In this document: positions 11,465-22,319 of the stretch, piece after piece
Layout: every line of letters starts with the position of its first letter
Position numbering within the stretch: the first letter of the stretch is position 1
Assembly: GCA_001910725.1 (NCBI GenBank)
Contig: MJGA01000008.1
Coordinates: 1-64,000, forward strand
Length of the DNA stretch: 64,000 nucleotides
Direction of reading: 5' to 3'
Origin: Phanerodontia chrysosporium
Lineage: Eukaryota > Basidiomycota > Agaricomycetes > Polyporales > Phanerochaetaceae
Notes under the pieces: model-generated
What the model was told of the DNA's origin: nothing
The model's input: only the letters and a program-made list of their open reading frames with translations
The model's database searches: none
Program-made: the position numbers and the translations under genes

Positions 11465-12898
11465 TCACGAGGGTATCCTGGCGAATTCAGTGGTCTGCGG
11501 GGTAGACGGTCGGAAGGCCCGAGAGACAGGCGTGCTCGGCCGGTTGCGCATCTTCTGCCACCAGTGCTTCGGCTGTTGCGGGTCTGACGAGCCCGAGCCT
11601 GAGCCCGTGCCCGTCGAGTCGCTGTTCGTCGTGTAGACGGACGCGGGGTGGCTGCTGCTGCCGTCCGTGTACCCGCTGTCGAAGCTGCTGTGCGTGCTCT
11701 GCCGCTCCGCAGCCCACGCAGCCTTCTCGGCCTCGCGTGCTTTGTCGGGGTCGTAGTACGTGAACGGGGACGAGTCTTCGTTCGCGGTGGGTATCGGGTT
11801 GAAGATCGCGTCGATGAGGTTCTCGGTGGTGCGGAGGCCTTGGGAGCAGGCGAGTCGGTCAAAGTCTACGGCGCCCTCGGGCTGCTGGTATATGCTCGCG
11901 CTGTCGTCGTCCTCGTGGTGGGTGTACATGTCGAGGTCGCGCGCGAACTTTGTCTGGTACAGGTTGCTGTTGGAGAGCAGGCCTGTGACCGAGGCCATGA
12001 TCTCCCCCTTGCGCAGCGGCGGAGGGACGTAGTGCTTCTCTCCGCCAATGTGTTCGACCTCGATGGTCAGCTAGAGAGAAAGGTCAAGACGAGACAGCCA
12101 GTGGAGACGGTCAGCACAGACCTTGAGCGTTGCGTTCGTCTTGCTTTCCCGGAGGAGGTAGCGACGCGTAACCGGGCCGTTGTCGGCGTATTCGGCGAGG
12201 TTGATGTAGACCGCTCCGAGGCGCGGCTGGCGCGGCGCGTTTGGGTCGCCGTGCACGACGCGCTGCATGACGACCAGCTTGAGCTCGGAGGGAAGCAGGT
12301 CGCCCGTCTCGCGGTGCACGTCCATCTGGACGACGACCGAGACCTTGTGGTCCCAGCGCACGTTGTAGCTCTGGAGCGGCGCCCACGGCGTCATGCCCTT
12401 GGCTTCGGCCTTCTCGAGCCGCCCAGGTTTGGGGGTTGCGGTTGGGGTTTCGGGAGGAGAGGTCGTGAGATACTGGCCGTAGACGGCGGAGCCGTTCGAC
12501 TGCATGCTCAGGCGGCCGTGGTCTTCGTCGTCTTCGAAGGAGGAGCGACCGTCGTCGTGCACTGACTCCTGGAAACCGAAGCCGTCGCGCACAGGGGTAC
12601 CCGGGGTAATCTGGATTGAGGGCTCTAACCTCCCCTTGCCCTTGCCGTTCGCAAGCGTGGGTGTCGAGCGGCCCTTCATCTTGCCCAGGAGACCGGATCC
12701 GGACTGCACGTTCCTGAATTTCCACCGCACGCCGAACTCGCCGCCTACAAGTGGAACATTGGAGAGCTGGTCGATGTGCACATTGACCTGGAAGAGCGCG
12801 TGCTTTGGAAGAATGTGTCCGAGCTGTGTTCTGAGACCGTGTGGAGCTGACGAGGAGGAGGAGCTAGACTCTGCGATAGACGTCTTGTTCATGGTCAT
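11465..12898 (-). CDS. NT-C2 (EEIG1/EHBP1-type) domain protein
   Basis: Two exons (12898-12122 and 12070-11465) with a 51-nt intron encode 460 residues. After a short Ser-rich start, residues about 25-290 form the N-terminal C2 domain of the EEIG1/EHBP1 type: HALFQVNVHIDQLSNVPLV, VRWKF, then after a low-complexity insert YNVRWDHKV, LPSELKLVV and LGAVYINLAEYA, and across the intron ATLK/LTIEVEHIGGEKHYVPPPL. The C-terminal 170 residues are acidic, then Ser/Thr/Gly-rich, and look disordered. Family members bind membranes or Rab-type partners; in fungi the role is mostly undescribed. The insert inside the domain (about residues 75-165) is longer than in animals. A TATAAA box lies 37 nt upstream. 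Confidence 0.85.
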
Positions 12899-12934
12899 GG
12901 CTGGTCAGGGGATATGCTAGGCTTGTATGATGGC

Positions 12935-12940
12935 TTTATA
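12935..12940 (-). promoter_or_regulatory. TATA box of the NT-C2 gene
   Basis: TATAAA on the minus strand, about 37 nt before the ATG at 12898. Confidence 0.6.
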
Positions 12941-12949
12941 ACGGTATGC

Positions 12950-13850
12950 ATGCGCATGCCTAAGCTGTTCTTCAGAGCAGGATATTCGCGGTCGTTGCTG
13001 GGTGATGGAGATGAGACTTTGCACTAACACAGCTTGGGCTCATCCGGATGCAGAAGGGCGGTAGCAGAACGGACAGCCTGAGGAGATGGGCGCGACAGGG
13101 GGTCGTCGACAGGGTTTCGGTTGACGACGGGGAGGGGAGACGGGTAGCGTTGCGGAGAAGGAGAAAGAGTATCGGCGAGTGCAAGTCCGTAAATATGAGT
13201 TAGTATTTCTTGCTTACACGTTGAAACTGTAAGCTACAGTAAGTATCTCGTGTAAGTCATATCAACTAACCTCGAAACAAACTACAGGAACACTCACTGA
13301 GGCTCGTGGTCAACGCTGGTAGAGGTTCCATGCAGATGCCTCGGTAAATAAAGCATACTACCAGGAACTTACCGACTTCCTTGCAGCTAACTTAGCAGAG
13401 AGCCCACGGCGTCTCAGGCCGAAGGGTGATATTCGGACGGGAGTTCCTGCCGACTCGCTGCATCCTTCGCTCCGTCCCATCCCGTTTCGCTCCCATGAAC
13501 TCCTGCTTTTCTCATTGCATACGTGTCCTACATCTACTGGACCGTAACATTCACGGCTTGCGCACTTGGCGAGCTGTGTACGCGGGGGTGTTTCGACGCC
13601 TGAGCTTGGAGGACAGAGGTTATCCCCAATATCTAAGTCCCGAATAAGTGTCTGGTGTGGGAATATTATTTAGACTTCGTGCTTGCCTCCGTCCATCATC
13701 CCGTCTGTACCTCCATGCAACTTGTCGCGCAAAGGACGACGGTAGAAGGAAGTCAATGTCCTTGGACCTTGTCTTGTCCTCTCATCTGTCCCTGAAAGCG
13801 ACGACAGTGGCCCCTTTGGTCCTCGTCGTGGCCGACAGCGTGTGATCTGG
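12950..13850. other. gene-free divergent spacer
   Basis: About 0.9 kb between divergent genes. Short open frames at 13426 and 13648 have no family features or splice pairing. No repeat was noticed. Confidence 0.5.
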
Positions 13851-13856
13851 TATAAA
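13851..13856 (+). promoter_or_regulatory. TATA box of the F-box-like gene
   Basis: TATAAA on the plus strand 58 nt before the ATG at 13909. Confidence 0.6.
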
Positions 13857-13908
13857 TCTCTACCCCCTGGTTCCTCGAGCAGCATCCACCTAGCTCCCAT
13901 CCTGAAAC

Positions 13909-14888
13909 ATGACAGGCTTCGACGCACTCTCAGACAAGATTCTGGCGCATATACGCGACAAGCTCGGCGGCGACCTCCGCGCGCATATATCCTTCTCGCA
14001 GACATCCCGACGCGTTCGAAGGCTGTATGAAGATGATGGCCTCTGGCAGACCGCCTGCTTCAAGGCAGGTTTCGGCAGGCCGAGGCGACGGAAGGCCGAG
14101 AGACAGTCCATGAAGAAAATGTCATGGCGCGAGCTTGCGCGCATCCTGGTCAAGCACGCGTCGGAATGTGAGATCAATACATGCAAGGCTGCCAATGCTT
14201 GCTTCGGTGAGTAGCGACTTTCACCCGCCTTCATACGCGTTAATAAACGTGCATACAGCCTCCCATTACCATAGCATGTCCAGAACCTCGATTCGCGAAC
14301 CCTTGGCCCGTCCGCCAGCCGTGGAGTTGCATCCACTGTATTTCTATCTGCACTTCTCGGAGGCCGCGCCTGATACACCCCATATGCCGTCTCCGGACAC
14401 GTTGGCCATACTGCTTACACATCTGCCGACCTTTCCGGAGTGCAAAACTTCGCAATATGGGCCCCTCTGCGCGCACCCCAATGCATCCTGTGCCTTCGCT
14501 ACATTCCCTCCTCTGCAAACCATCAGCTTTCAGGACATGAACGGGGACCCCTTCCTAACGGTGAACAATCCTGATGGATGTACCATTCTCGACGTTAATC
14601 GGGCCCTTTGTGACCTGTAAGTGGCCCACCTATTTATGGAGTTCCTTGTTATTGACGTTCCCCAGTGTCCCGAGAGACCTCGAGCAAATGGAGGTCGCAC
14701 TGGCCCATTATCGTGAACTGTTGTTCACGTCTGGCAAGACATTAGTCCAGTTCGCCGAGTGCGTAAGCCGCGATAAGGGGTTCTTGGATGATCATGAGTA
14801 CGTCAAGCATGCATGATGCATGCAAGCATCCGATACTAATTCCTTTTCTAGGTATCCTTTCCTTCAAGAGTTAGTTGCGCAGGCGTAA
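13909..14888 (+). CDS. F-box-like protein
   Basis: Four exons (13909-14206, 14259-14616, 14666-14797, 14852-14888) with introns of 49-54 nt give 274 residues. Residues about 5-55 read like an F-box: LSDKILAHIRDKLGG, then a helix with SFSQTSRRVRRLYEDDGLWQ. The middle part has no repeats I recognise, and the C terminus ends YPFLQELVAQA. The last intron has a clear branch site (GATACTAAT) 10-20 nt before its acceptor. F-box proteins are adaptors of SCF ubiquitin ligases, binding Skp1 through the box and a substrate through the rest. The family is greatly expanded in Agaricomycetes and targets are unknown. The box is divergent, so the call is moderate; the gene structure itself is well supported. 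Confidence 0.75.
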
Positions 14889-15189
14889 CGCTCCGTTCCT
14901 CTTCTCGGGTTAGTGCTGGGTCAGAGACAGTAGGATCTATTAATTTTTGTATGTATCATATCCGCACCTATCATGATACCCCGCGAAATTGTATTTTCTC
15001 GCAGTCAGGCCTGTTCATTTTACTTGGCAGCGGGACGACATGAGACAGATGCTCGCCTCCGCGAGCGCTCGCCTATTCGCGTTTGACGGATGCGCGATCG
15101 CTGTCCCTGACCGACTCGGCGCTGGGACGGGTCGCTAGTTCGTTTTCTCAACGTTGCACACTGCCAACAACGACGAGGCCACTCTCAAG
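14889..15189. other. short intergenic spacer
   Basis: 3' flank of the F-box-like gene and 5' flank of the acyltransferase gene. No gene is seen. Confidence 0.5.
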
Positions 15190-16429
15190 ATGCATTTCCT
15201 ACGGTTACGAAGCCTAGCGGTCCCTCGAGTGGAAGATCGCGCCCCGCTGGACTTCAAGTCGGCGGTCCTTATTCTTCTTCCGACCGTTCTCTGTCTTTAT
15301 GCTATGGCAGTTCTCGTGCTCGTGCCTGGCACAAGACTCTACAGATTGGCTCTGCTCCCGCTGGTAGTGGCCTTGTGCTGGAGAGCTGCCACACGCTGTG
15401 ATGCCTCGGGAGGCAGTCCCAAATACAATCACAACAATTATGGACACGGTGTGAGTCTACTCGACTTTTTAGCGTGGAATACAATACCTGACGCGAAGGT
15501 CGCAGATCGCTCAGTTCTCTATGAGCTTGCGGATGATCGACTGGGCATTGCGCCGCGAGCCGCTGGATCGTCCACAAAGGCCCTCGCCGGCGAGCCTGTA
15601 CCAAGACGCACACGACCTCTGCTCCAGCATACGCGGCATTGGCTGGAAATGGTCGAACGGGTTGTACACCCCACCCGAGACGCGACCAACACACTCAAAC
15701 ACCGCATTCATGCTCTCGACCGCGCTGCGCGCCCTCCGTGACCTGGTAATATGCGATGCCATTCAGGCTATCATCCACGTTCTCGGCCCAGACACATTCG
15801 GCTCGCTGCAGGGCGGCACCATCTTCGACGCGCGCCTCACACCCTTCCCGCGGTATCTCTTCTCGACGCTCCTCACGCTCCTCACGGGAACGGGCATCTA
15901 CTTTTCGCTGAACATGACATACCACGCTGCGACCCTCGCCATGTTCGTGCTCGCGCCACGCCAGGACCCTGCCATGTGGCCGCCGCTCAGCGTTGCGCCG
16001 TGGGCAGCGGTGTCGCTGCGCGACTTCTGGGGCCGGCGCTGGCACCAGCTCTTCCGGCACATGTTCGTGCGTTTCGGCGCGCGCCCCGCGCACGCGCTGC
16101 TCGGCAGGCCCGCGGGTGTTCTTGGAGTGTTTGCTCTCTCGGCCGTGATGCACGACGTATGCATCTGGGGCATGGGGCGCGGGACAGCGTTCCGCCAAAT
16201 AGGCGGATTCTTCCTCCTCAGCGGCGTTGGGGTCCTTGCAGAGCAGGCTTTCGAGCGCATCACGGCTCGGAAAGTGCAGGGTTTTGCGGGGTGGTGTTGG
16301 ACGATGTTGTTCTTGCTCGGGACAGGCAATCTCCTCATCGACGCGTGGCTGACTCGAGGTTTGGCCGGGGCTTCTCCAATTCCTGATTGTCTTCGGCCAA
16401 CATGGTGGTTTTCCTTGTGGTTTGCGTAG
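15190..16429 (+). CDS. wax-synthase-like MBOAT acyltransferase
   Basis: Two exons (15190-15450 and 15506-16429) with a 55-nt intron encode 394 residues of a multi-pass membrane protein. Exon 1 has two hydrophobic helices (AVLILLPTVLCLYAMAVLVLV and a second one). Exon 2 begins IAQFSMSLRMIDWALRREPL, a hallmark of the fungal wax-synthase/AtmA-Tri7-like MBOAT group, and carries RDFWGRRWHQLFRHMF, the conserved block before the catalytic region, then SAVMHD with the presumed catalytic His. Several further helices follow to the stop at 16427-16429. Such enzymes move an acyl group onto an alcohol or terpenoid in the ER membrane. The substrate cannot be told. A decayed tandem copy follows directly. 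Confidence 0.85.
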
Positions 16430-16679
16430 CTTGGGTACGGCGCATTGTGGCAGCACACGAACGGACACGGCAGAATACCCTGCCATAGCAATTCTCCATC
16501 GGTATACACGAGACTCGTACTGCCCCCATCCCAGAGAACGAGGCGCGAGACCCCGGAAACCCCACACCGGCAGCCAAGCGTGGGGCCACACATCTCGTGG
16601 ATCCTTCATAGATACCTGTGCAATCCCCCTTCATTCCCATAAATCACATTGTTCAACTGGTGCTTGTACCTAGCACCCG

Positions 16680-17220
16680 ATGCCATAAGTCGAAGCTGCT
16701 TCCGTAGGCATGCTCGCCTGATGCTAGTATATGAGCTTGTGCATGATTGACTGCGTCCAACATGCCCAAGCTGCGCGCCCTCCGCATTGATCGAACTCCT
16801 CGGCCACGAAGCTTTGGGCTCGCTGTAAGGCGGCTCCATCTTCGACGCACACCGTGCACCGTTCCTCACGCTGACGGTCGCGAGCACACATTTCTCGCTG
16901 AACCTGGGGTGCCACACCACGACACCCGTCATAGTTGCGCTTGTGCCGGACCGGACCCTACCAGCTCTTCAGACACATCTTCGTGCGCATCAGCGGGCGC
17001 GCACCACATGCGCTGTTCGGTAGGTCCGCAGGCGTGATCGCGCTCTCGGCCGTGATGCACGACATGAGCAGTCGGGGTGTCTTGACTATCATCGGCCGAC
17101 TTGGTGGTTCGCGCGGTTCGGACGTGGCACAATGTGGTAGCACATGGATGGACACAGCAGGGTGCCATGGTATAGCAGAGTCTCCAGCGGTAACCCAAAG
17201 ATAGATACACATACATCATG
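16680..17220 (+). pseudogene. decayed tandem copy of the MBOAT gene
   Basis: The stretch matches the upstream acyltransferase in patches and in order: an MSLCMIDC piece for MSLRMIDW, a GGSIFDAHRAPF piece, HFSLN, a LFRHIFVRISGR piece, then CTCTCGGCCGTGATGCACGAC, and the 3' flank after the stop (CACATGGATGGACACAGCAG against CACACGAACGGACACGGCAG). The pieces are in different frames with in-frame stops, and about half of the parent length is missing. It is a non-functional partial tandem duplicate. Confidence 0.75.
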
Positions 17221-17254
17221 ATACAGCAGAGTCGGCAGCCTACAAGACCATCTC

Positions 17255-18993
17255 TTAGGCCTGGGACTTGCGGGCCTTCATCTTCTCCTTGAGCTTGGCC
17301 TAAACGCAGTAATTAGTGACGTGTTTATGCAGAGAGGGAGCCACGCACGTTGACGGCGTCCATGTAGACGTCAGTGACGACCCAGTGCTCGCGCTTCATG
17401 TCCTTTCCATGAATGGCGAGGGCGAGATCCTTGGTCATGATGCCGTCGACGTCGATAACCTCAACGCAAGCGGCCTCGAGGTCCTCGCAGAAGTGCTTGA
17501 GCGCATCGTTTCCGTCGAGCTTCGCGCGGTGGAGCAGTCCACGCGTCCAGGCGAAAATGGACGCGACGGGGTTCGTCGAGGTCTCGCGGCCCTTCTGCCA
17601 CTCGCGGTAGTGGCGGGTCACGGTGCCGTGCGCGGCCTCGCTCTCTACGGTCTTGCCGTCGGGCGTGATGAGCTCCGAGGTCATCATGCCGAGGGAGCCG
17701 AAGCCCTGGGCGAGGATGTCAGACTGGACGTCTCCGTCGTAGTTCTTGCATGCCCAGACGAATCCGCCAGAAGACTTGATCGCCTGTGCGACCATGTCGT
17801 CGATGAGACGGTGCTCGTAATAGATGCCTGCCTCCTCGAACGCCTTCTGGTACTCGCTTTCGTAAACCTCTTGGAAGATGTCCTTGAAGCGGCCATCGTA
17901 CTTCTTCATGATGGTGTTCTTGGTCGACATGAACTAGAGCAAGCTCAGTATGACCGATTTGATGCGTATGTTGGAACCTTACCAGAGGAAGCTTCTTCGC
18001 AAGTGCCATCTTGAAGGACGAGTGGGCGAATCCCCTTATTGACTAAGACCAGTGAGTGCATGTCCTGAGTGCACGATAAGTAGACTTACCTCGTCGGTGT
18101 TGTACATAGCCATTGCGACACCCTTGCCCTTGAAGTCGTAGACGTTCATGGTCACAGGCTCGCCACCATCGGCAGGCGTGTACACTAGCTGGAGCTTTCC
18201 TGGTCCAGGCGCCACGAAGTCGGTCGAACGATACTGGTCACCGAACGCATGGCGGCCAATGACGATGGGGTTCTTCCATCCCGGCACTGGTCTGGGGATG
18301 CGCTTTAGGATGATGGGCTCGCGGAAGACGGTGCCTCCGAGAATGTTTCGGATTGTGCCATTGGGGCTCTTCCACATCTCCTTGAGGTTGAACTCCTTGA
18401 CACGTGCCTCGTCGGGCGTGATGGTCGCGCACTTGATACCGACGCCATACTTGAGGATGGCTTCAGCGGACTCGACGGTGACTTTGTCGTTGGTCTAGGC
18501 GCTATGAGCTTGGAAGGCTCCCACCAGGTTCGATAGACTCACGGCGTCACGAGCTTCAATGCCCAAGTCATAGTACTTGATATCCAGTTGAAGATAAGGA
18601 AGGATGAGCTGGTAGAGTGACTGTTAGCACCTTGCAAGCCTTGTTAGTCGGGTTTTGAGACGTACCTCCTCCCTTATCTTCTTCCAGATAATCCTCGTCA
18701 TCTCATCGCCGTCTAGCTCCACGACAGGGTTCTTCACCGCAATCTTTTCTTCTATAGCCATGGTTGGTCGACCGACAAAGCAGTGCGGGTCGGTTTATTT
18801 ATTTCGGGGAGGATTTTGGGCGTGATTTTAGCGTCGTTGGCCGGAGTTCCGTCAGCACATCGCTAGCGAACCGACGGTTTCCCCACTTACGGTACCTCGC
18901 ACGGCTGGTCGCGAAACCGCGGGCCATCAGGCTGCCGCGGTAAGCAGATGGCGCCGCCAGGCGGCCGCTTCGAACAGTGCGGAGACCGAGCAT
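17255..18993 (-). CDS. NADP-dependent isocitrate dehydrogenase, probable dual-targeted gene
   Basis: Oxidises isocitrate to 2-oxoglutarate with NADP+. From the ATG at 18761 six exons (18761-18666, 18608-18543, 18494-18090, 18042-17983, 17933-17349, 17299-17255) give 418 residues, the usual length. Clear family blocks are [66 protein letters not shown] and [18 protein letters not shown]. Introns are 47-57 nt. Upstream, an ATG at 18993 opens 34 codons rich in Arg and Ser with no acidic residue ([20 protein letters not shown], then GFATSRARY) and a GTAAGT donor at 18890. Splicing to the TATAG acceptor at 18752 restores the frame exactly at EKIAVKNP, giving a 449-residue form with a mitochondrial presequence. 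The short ATG then lies inside that intron. C terminus KSQA is not a peroxisomal signal. Confidence 0.9.
18752..18890 (-). promoter_or_regulatory. alternative intron / internal promoter region of the isocitrate dehydrogenase gene
   Basis: Predicted 139-nt intron of the mitochondrial transcript, from GTAAGT at 18890 to TATAG ending at 18752. It holds an AT-rich AATAAATAAA on the minus strand near 18793-18802, 30-40 nt before the ATG at 18761. That could serve as TATA element for a shorter cytosolic transcript. Confidence 0.5.
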
Positions 18994-19292
18994 ATTTTGT
19001 CAACGTCGTGGACGACGGTGAGGACGAGCTTCGCGTGGGTAAGCAGCGTGCGACCTCCACATCATGCATCGGCCGGACGAAGCGTGCCGATGTCCGAGGT
19101 CCTGCCGCGCTGCGTCATGACTCGGACGCGGCGGGACCCCGGAGCTCCCGCAGCGCGACTTCCAACCAGACGCTCTCCAGCAATTCGAGGCTCTCTTCAG
19201 CTATCCAACGAACTGACAAAGTACCTGGAAACTCGGATGTATCATATACATGGTGAATTGTGGTGTGGAACTCTTGCTCATTCTGTCGGCAG
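18994..19292. other. spacer upstream of isocitrate dehydrogenase
   Basis: No gene is visible. It runs from the long-form start of isocitrate dehydrogenase to the edge of the inverted protease duplication. Confidence 0.45.
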
Positions 19293-19475
19293 TTGAACAC
19301 CGCAATCGGTGAGAGACTCGATCCAGTGTCTGGTCGTCGGTGATATCGGTTCGCTCTCTCGAAGAGGTCTCGACTTTATCGACAGGTACAGCCTGCTCAA
19401 ACGGGACTATTCGGTACACAACTCCGGCGATAACATCTTCGGCATAGGGTATAGCGATTACGCCGTTTGCTGGTG
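19293..19475 (+). pseudogene. last-exon fragment of an aspartic protease (copy C type)
   Basis: Reads LNTAIG, then after a frame change VVGDIGSLS, RGLDFIDRYS, YSVHNSGDN and FGIGYSD. This follows the final exon of protease copy C (GLDFIDGYSFLERYYSVYN) closely but has frame breaks and lacks the rest of the gene. It sits in the place and orientation expected if the block from copy C's 3' end through copy B was duplicated in inverted orientation. Confidence 0.75.
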
Positions 19476-20159
19476 CTGCTAGACCGACACCTGAGTGTCA
19501 CTCACCATCGGCGGACCCCTTCGAAGCTCATAATGCACACGACAAGGATCAACGACTCCGGAAGGAGAACAGCGATAAGTGTGGGCTCCTCGAAGACTAC
19601 TGGAGAGCGTCCAGTGACCACTGTGGCCTTCTGAAGTTCCGTGGGACATTTCCGTGAGTAACAACGCGGTCCATAAGGTGCGCAACAACAGCGTGACAGA
19701 TTGTCCTTCGTGGCTCACAAGATACTACAGAGCGCAGTATGCTGCAGACTCTCCGAAAGTTCGAAGCAATGAGGATCTTTTACGATCCTTCTTCTCGTCA
19801 AATCTGGCAAGGCTCCGTGCCAGGGTATCACTGCACTGCCCTTGTTCCTATCCAGCTTTGACGGCAGCTCATCTTGCATTATGCCGGGCCCCAGCTTCCT
19901 ACCGGTGTGTTTTTGTGAACTCTGGCGCAAGCAAGGCCAGGGATTACTGACTGCGCTTTCGACCGTCCGTCGTGAACATCTGGTCGGTGAGAGACCCGTT
20001 TTTGGACATTCTCTGAAAACGTCCGATTCCAACTGACCGGCACAATCAGCTACTTCTTGCGGTATCTGAACGGCACACCTGATCCGTCTGCGTAGTATTT
20101 AACTACGACTCTCGTTCGCCCTGACGTCGCCCATCCGTGGGCAGGCTCGAAGAGCACCC
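19476..20159. repeat. inverted copy of the 6.4-7.1 kb spacer
   Basis: No gene is seen. Homologous in inverted orientation to the spacer between protease copies B and C (see 6379-7105), with patches of strong identity separated by diverged stretches. Confidence 0.65.
20096..20102 (+). promoter_or_regulatory. TATA-like box of protease copy D
   Basis: TATTTAA about 58 nt before the ATG at 20160, the same heptamer as at copy A. Confidence 0.4.
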
Positions 20160-21836
20160 ATGCTCGCGTCGTTGGTCCTCACCGTGTTACTGACGCTGGC
20201 TGTGGCAGCCCTGCCGCGTGTCGTCGTCGACAGAGCTCCCGTCTCGCATTCGCTTCTCCGCCGTCTTGGCGCCGACGTCTCATTCAAGCATATCGCAGAC
20301 AAGGACCGCGCCCGTGCTAGAGCGCTGAAGTCAAGAGGACTTGCGAGTCGTCCTGTGGAACGCACGGTTTTTCCTGACCCTATCTTGAACAATCCTATCG
20401 AGGCTTTTGTAGTTGTAAGTTGAATTCTTGTCCAATATATCTCAGCGCAAGATTGACCTGCGTGCTTCAGGTTGGTATCGGTACTCCTCCGACAGCCTGT
20501 ACGTGTACTGTTGATTACAGAGGGGCAATTGTTTGCCAAGGTTAATGTGCATCTCTATAGATACACTGCTGGTAGACACTACGAGTGCGCTAACCTGGAT
20601 TGGTGCCAACAGGCCATACGTCCCTAGCAACTCCTCCAGGAACTCGGGTCAAACAGTGGTCTGTATACTACCTGCATTTCGGTTGCTAGGCTGACCCAGC
20701 GAAGAAAATTGGGGATGCCATATTGGGCCTACGAGGAATAGGCGAAGGCTTCTTCGATACAATCACTCTGGGAAACCTGACGGTGAAGGATCAGTTCATC
20801 GGAGTGTCGCAGTTGGAATTCGACTTCAACGGAGGGTTTGACGGCGTTCTGGGGTACGTAATGGCATCCGACCCGCTTGGAAATATCCTGAAGTGTATTG
20901 CAGCATCGGTCCGCAAGACCTGTCCTCAGTGTCGGGGTTCTCGAGCTCAGGGCACCCCACGGTGATGGAAAATGCCTTTATACAGCATCACCTGCCCTCG
21001 GACGAAATTGGGCTGTTATTTCTCCCGACGACAGCGAGCAGTTCCCTCCCGGAGGGAATCCTGACGTTCGGGGGTGTGGACGTCAACGTTCTCACCAGCG
21101 GGTTCACTACAGTGTACGTAGAACATAGCACTCCTTCATGGTCTACACGAGGCTCAGCTCATTTAGCCCAATCACGTCCACTGCACCCTCCAACGAATTT
21201 ATCGGCGTTGACCAGTCGATCTCCTACGGTGTACCGAGTGCTACTATTCTCCGCCAAACGGCAGGTATTGTGGACACCGGCACTACTCTCGTATTGCTCG
21301 CTTCTGGTAATCTGCACCGCCCGTCTGAAGCCCAGTCGTCCTGATCGTAATTCGCCGCTCAGATGCTCTAGCCCTCTACCAGAAAGCGACAGGAGCGATC
21401 CTCGATGAGAGCACTGGGTTGCTGAAGCTCCCTACCTCACGGTACAACAGTTTGCAGAGTCTCTTTTTCGATATTGGTGGAGTAAGACCTTGATTATGCG
21501 AGACCGGAGTCTGGTGCACTAACTGAAGGACACCTCCAGACAACGTTCGAATTCACAAACAACGCGCAGATCTGGCCTCGCATCGTACGCAGACCGCTAC
21601 TCCTCTGTTCTGCCTCGTACTGATGAGGCATTAATCAATCTCAGTTCAACGAGCTGATTGGCGGCGACGGCGATTCTATATACCTCGTTGTCAACGACCT
21701 TGGTTTTCCCTCCGGCGAAGGCCTCGATTTCATCAACGGGCTCACGTTTTTACAACGGTTCTACACTGTCTATAACTCGGCTGCACAGTCCTTCGGGATT
21801 GCCACGACACCGTTTACTGAAGCGGAGACAAATTGA
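20160..21836 (+). CDS. A1 aspartic protease-like protein, copy D, probable pseudoprotease
   Basis: Nine exons from ATG at 20160 to TGA at 21834-21836. All eight introns close in frame by GT-AG rules, for example 20415 onward, the flank of GIGTPPTA/YTLLVD, and the final acceptor before FNELIGGDGDS. Exon 1 encodes a signal peptide (MLASLVLTVLLTLAVAALP) and propeptide. The first catalytic motif reads DTTSALTW where active enzymes have DTGSSNTW, and the flap is KKIGDAILG with no Tyr-Gly. The second motif AGIVDTGTTLVLLAS is normal. The gene lies alone on the plus strand, facing away from the isocitrate dehydrogenase gene, and is the inverted duplicate of copy B. Open frames kept through nine exons with a broken active site argue for a selected non-peptidase role or a very recent loss. 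Confidence 0.8.
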
Positions 21837-22319
21837 CAGGAGCATGCACCGCAAGTGCCATGGTACCGTAGTACTGCAGGACGCCCTGCTCGGATTTGAG
21901 TTGTTTTGCTCAGTAACTAAGAGATCGGTCTCGGTATACGCATCGTACGTCGCGCCTTCCCATACGGAACTTCCGGGCGCATCAGTTAGCGAGCAGAAGG
22001 TCACTGTCTACGCGTGTGCGAAACTGTGACCGAGACATACAACAGGCGTACTGGTAGGAGCTTGACGGGTCCTAACTTAGTGAGTCGGTGAGCCCTCAAT
22101 CTCTCGCAACAGGACCTCCAATTAAGAAAACACTTGAGATTCATTAGCTTGATAGGATGAATACGTCCTCGGACTATCGTAGCCTCTCTCATTTCCACGC
22201 GATCGTCTGTATTCTTAGGCTGTTTTCAACTAATGGCTGTGCGAAACCTAGATACTGTTAGTTCAATACGTGGAGAACACGAGCAAGTCGATGACGGACC
22301 TACCGTCTTGATGCAGGCT
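21837..22319. other. gene-free spacer
   Basis: 3' flanks of protease copy D and of VIT/VWA gene A converge here. No other feature is seen. Confidence 0.5.

Noticed and set aside
11648..12565. 305-codon open frame on the plus strand
   Set aside because: It lies antisense to the NT-C2 gene, whose domain, splice join and TATA box are clear; GC-rich codon use opens the opposite strand.
15695..16609. 304-codon open frame on the minus strand
   Set aside because: Antisense to the acyltransferase gene; no domain, and composition is Arg/Ala/Glu-rich as expected of a shadow frame.
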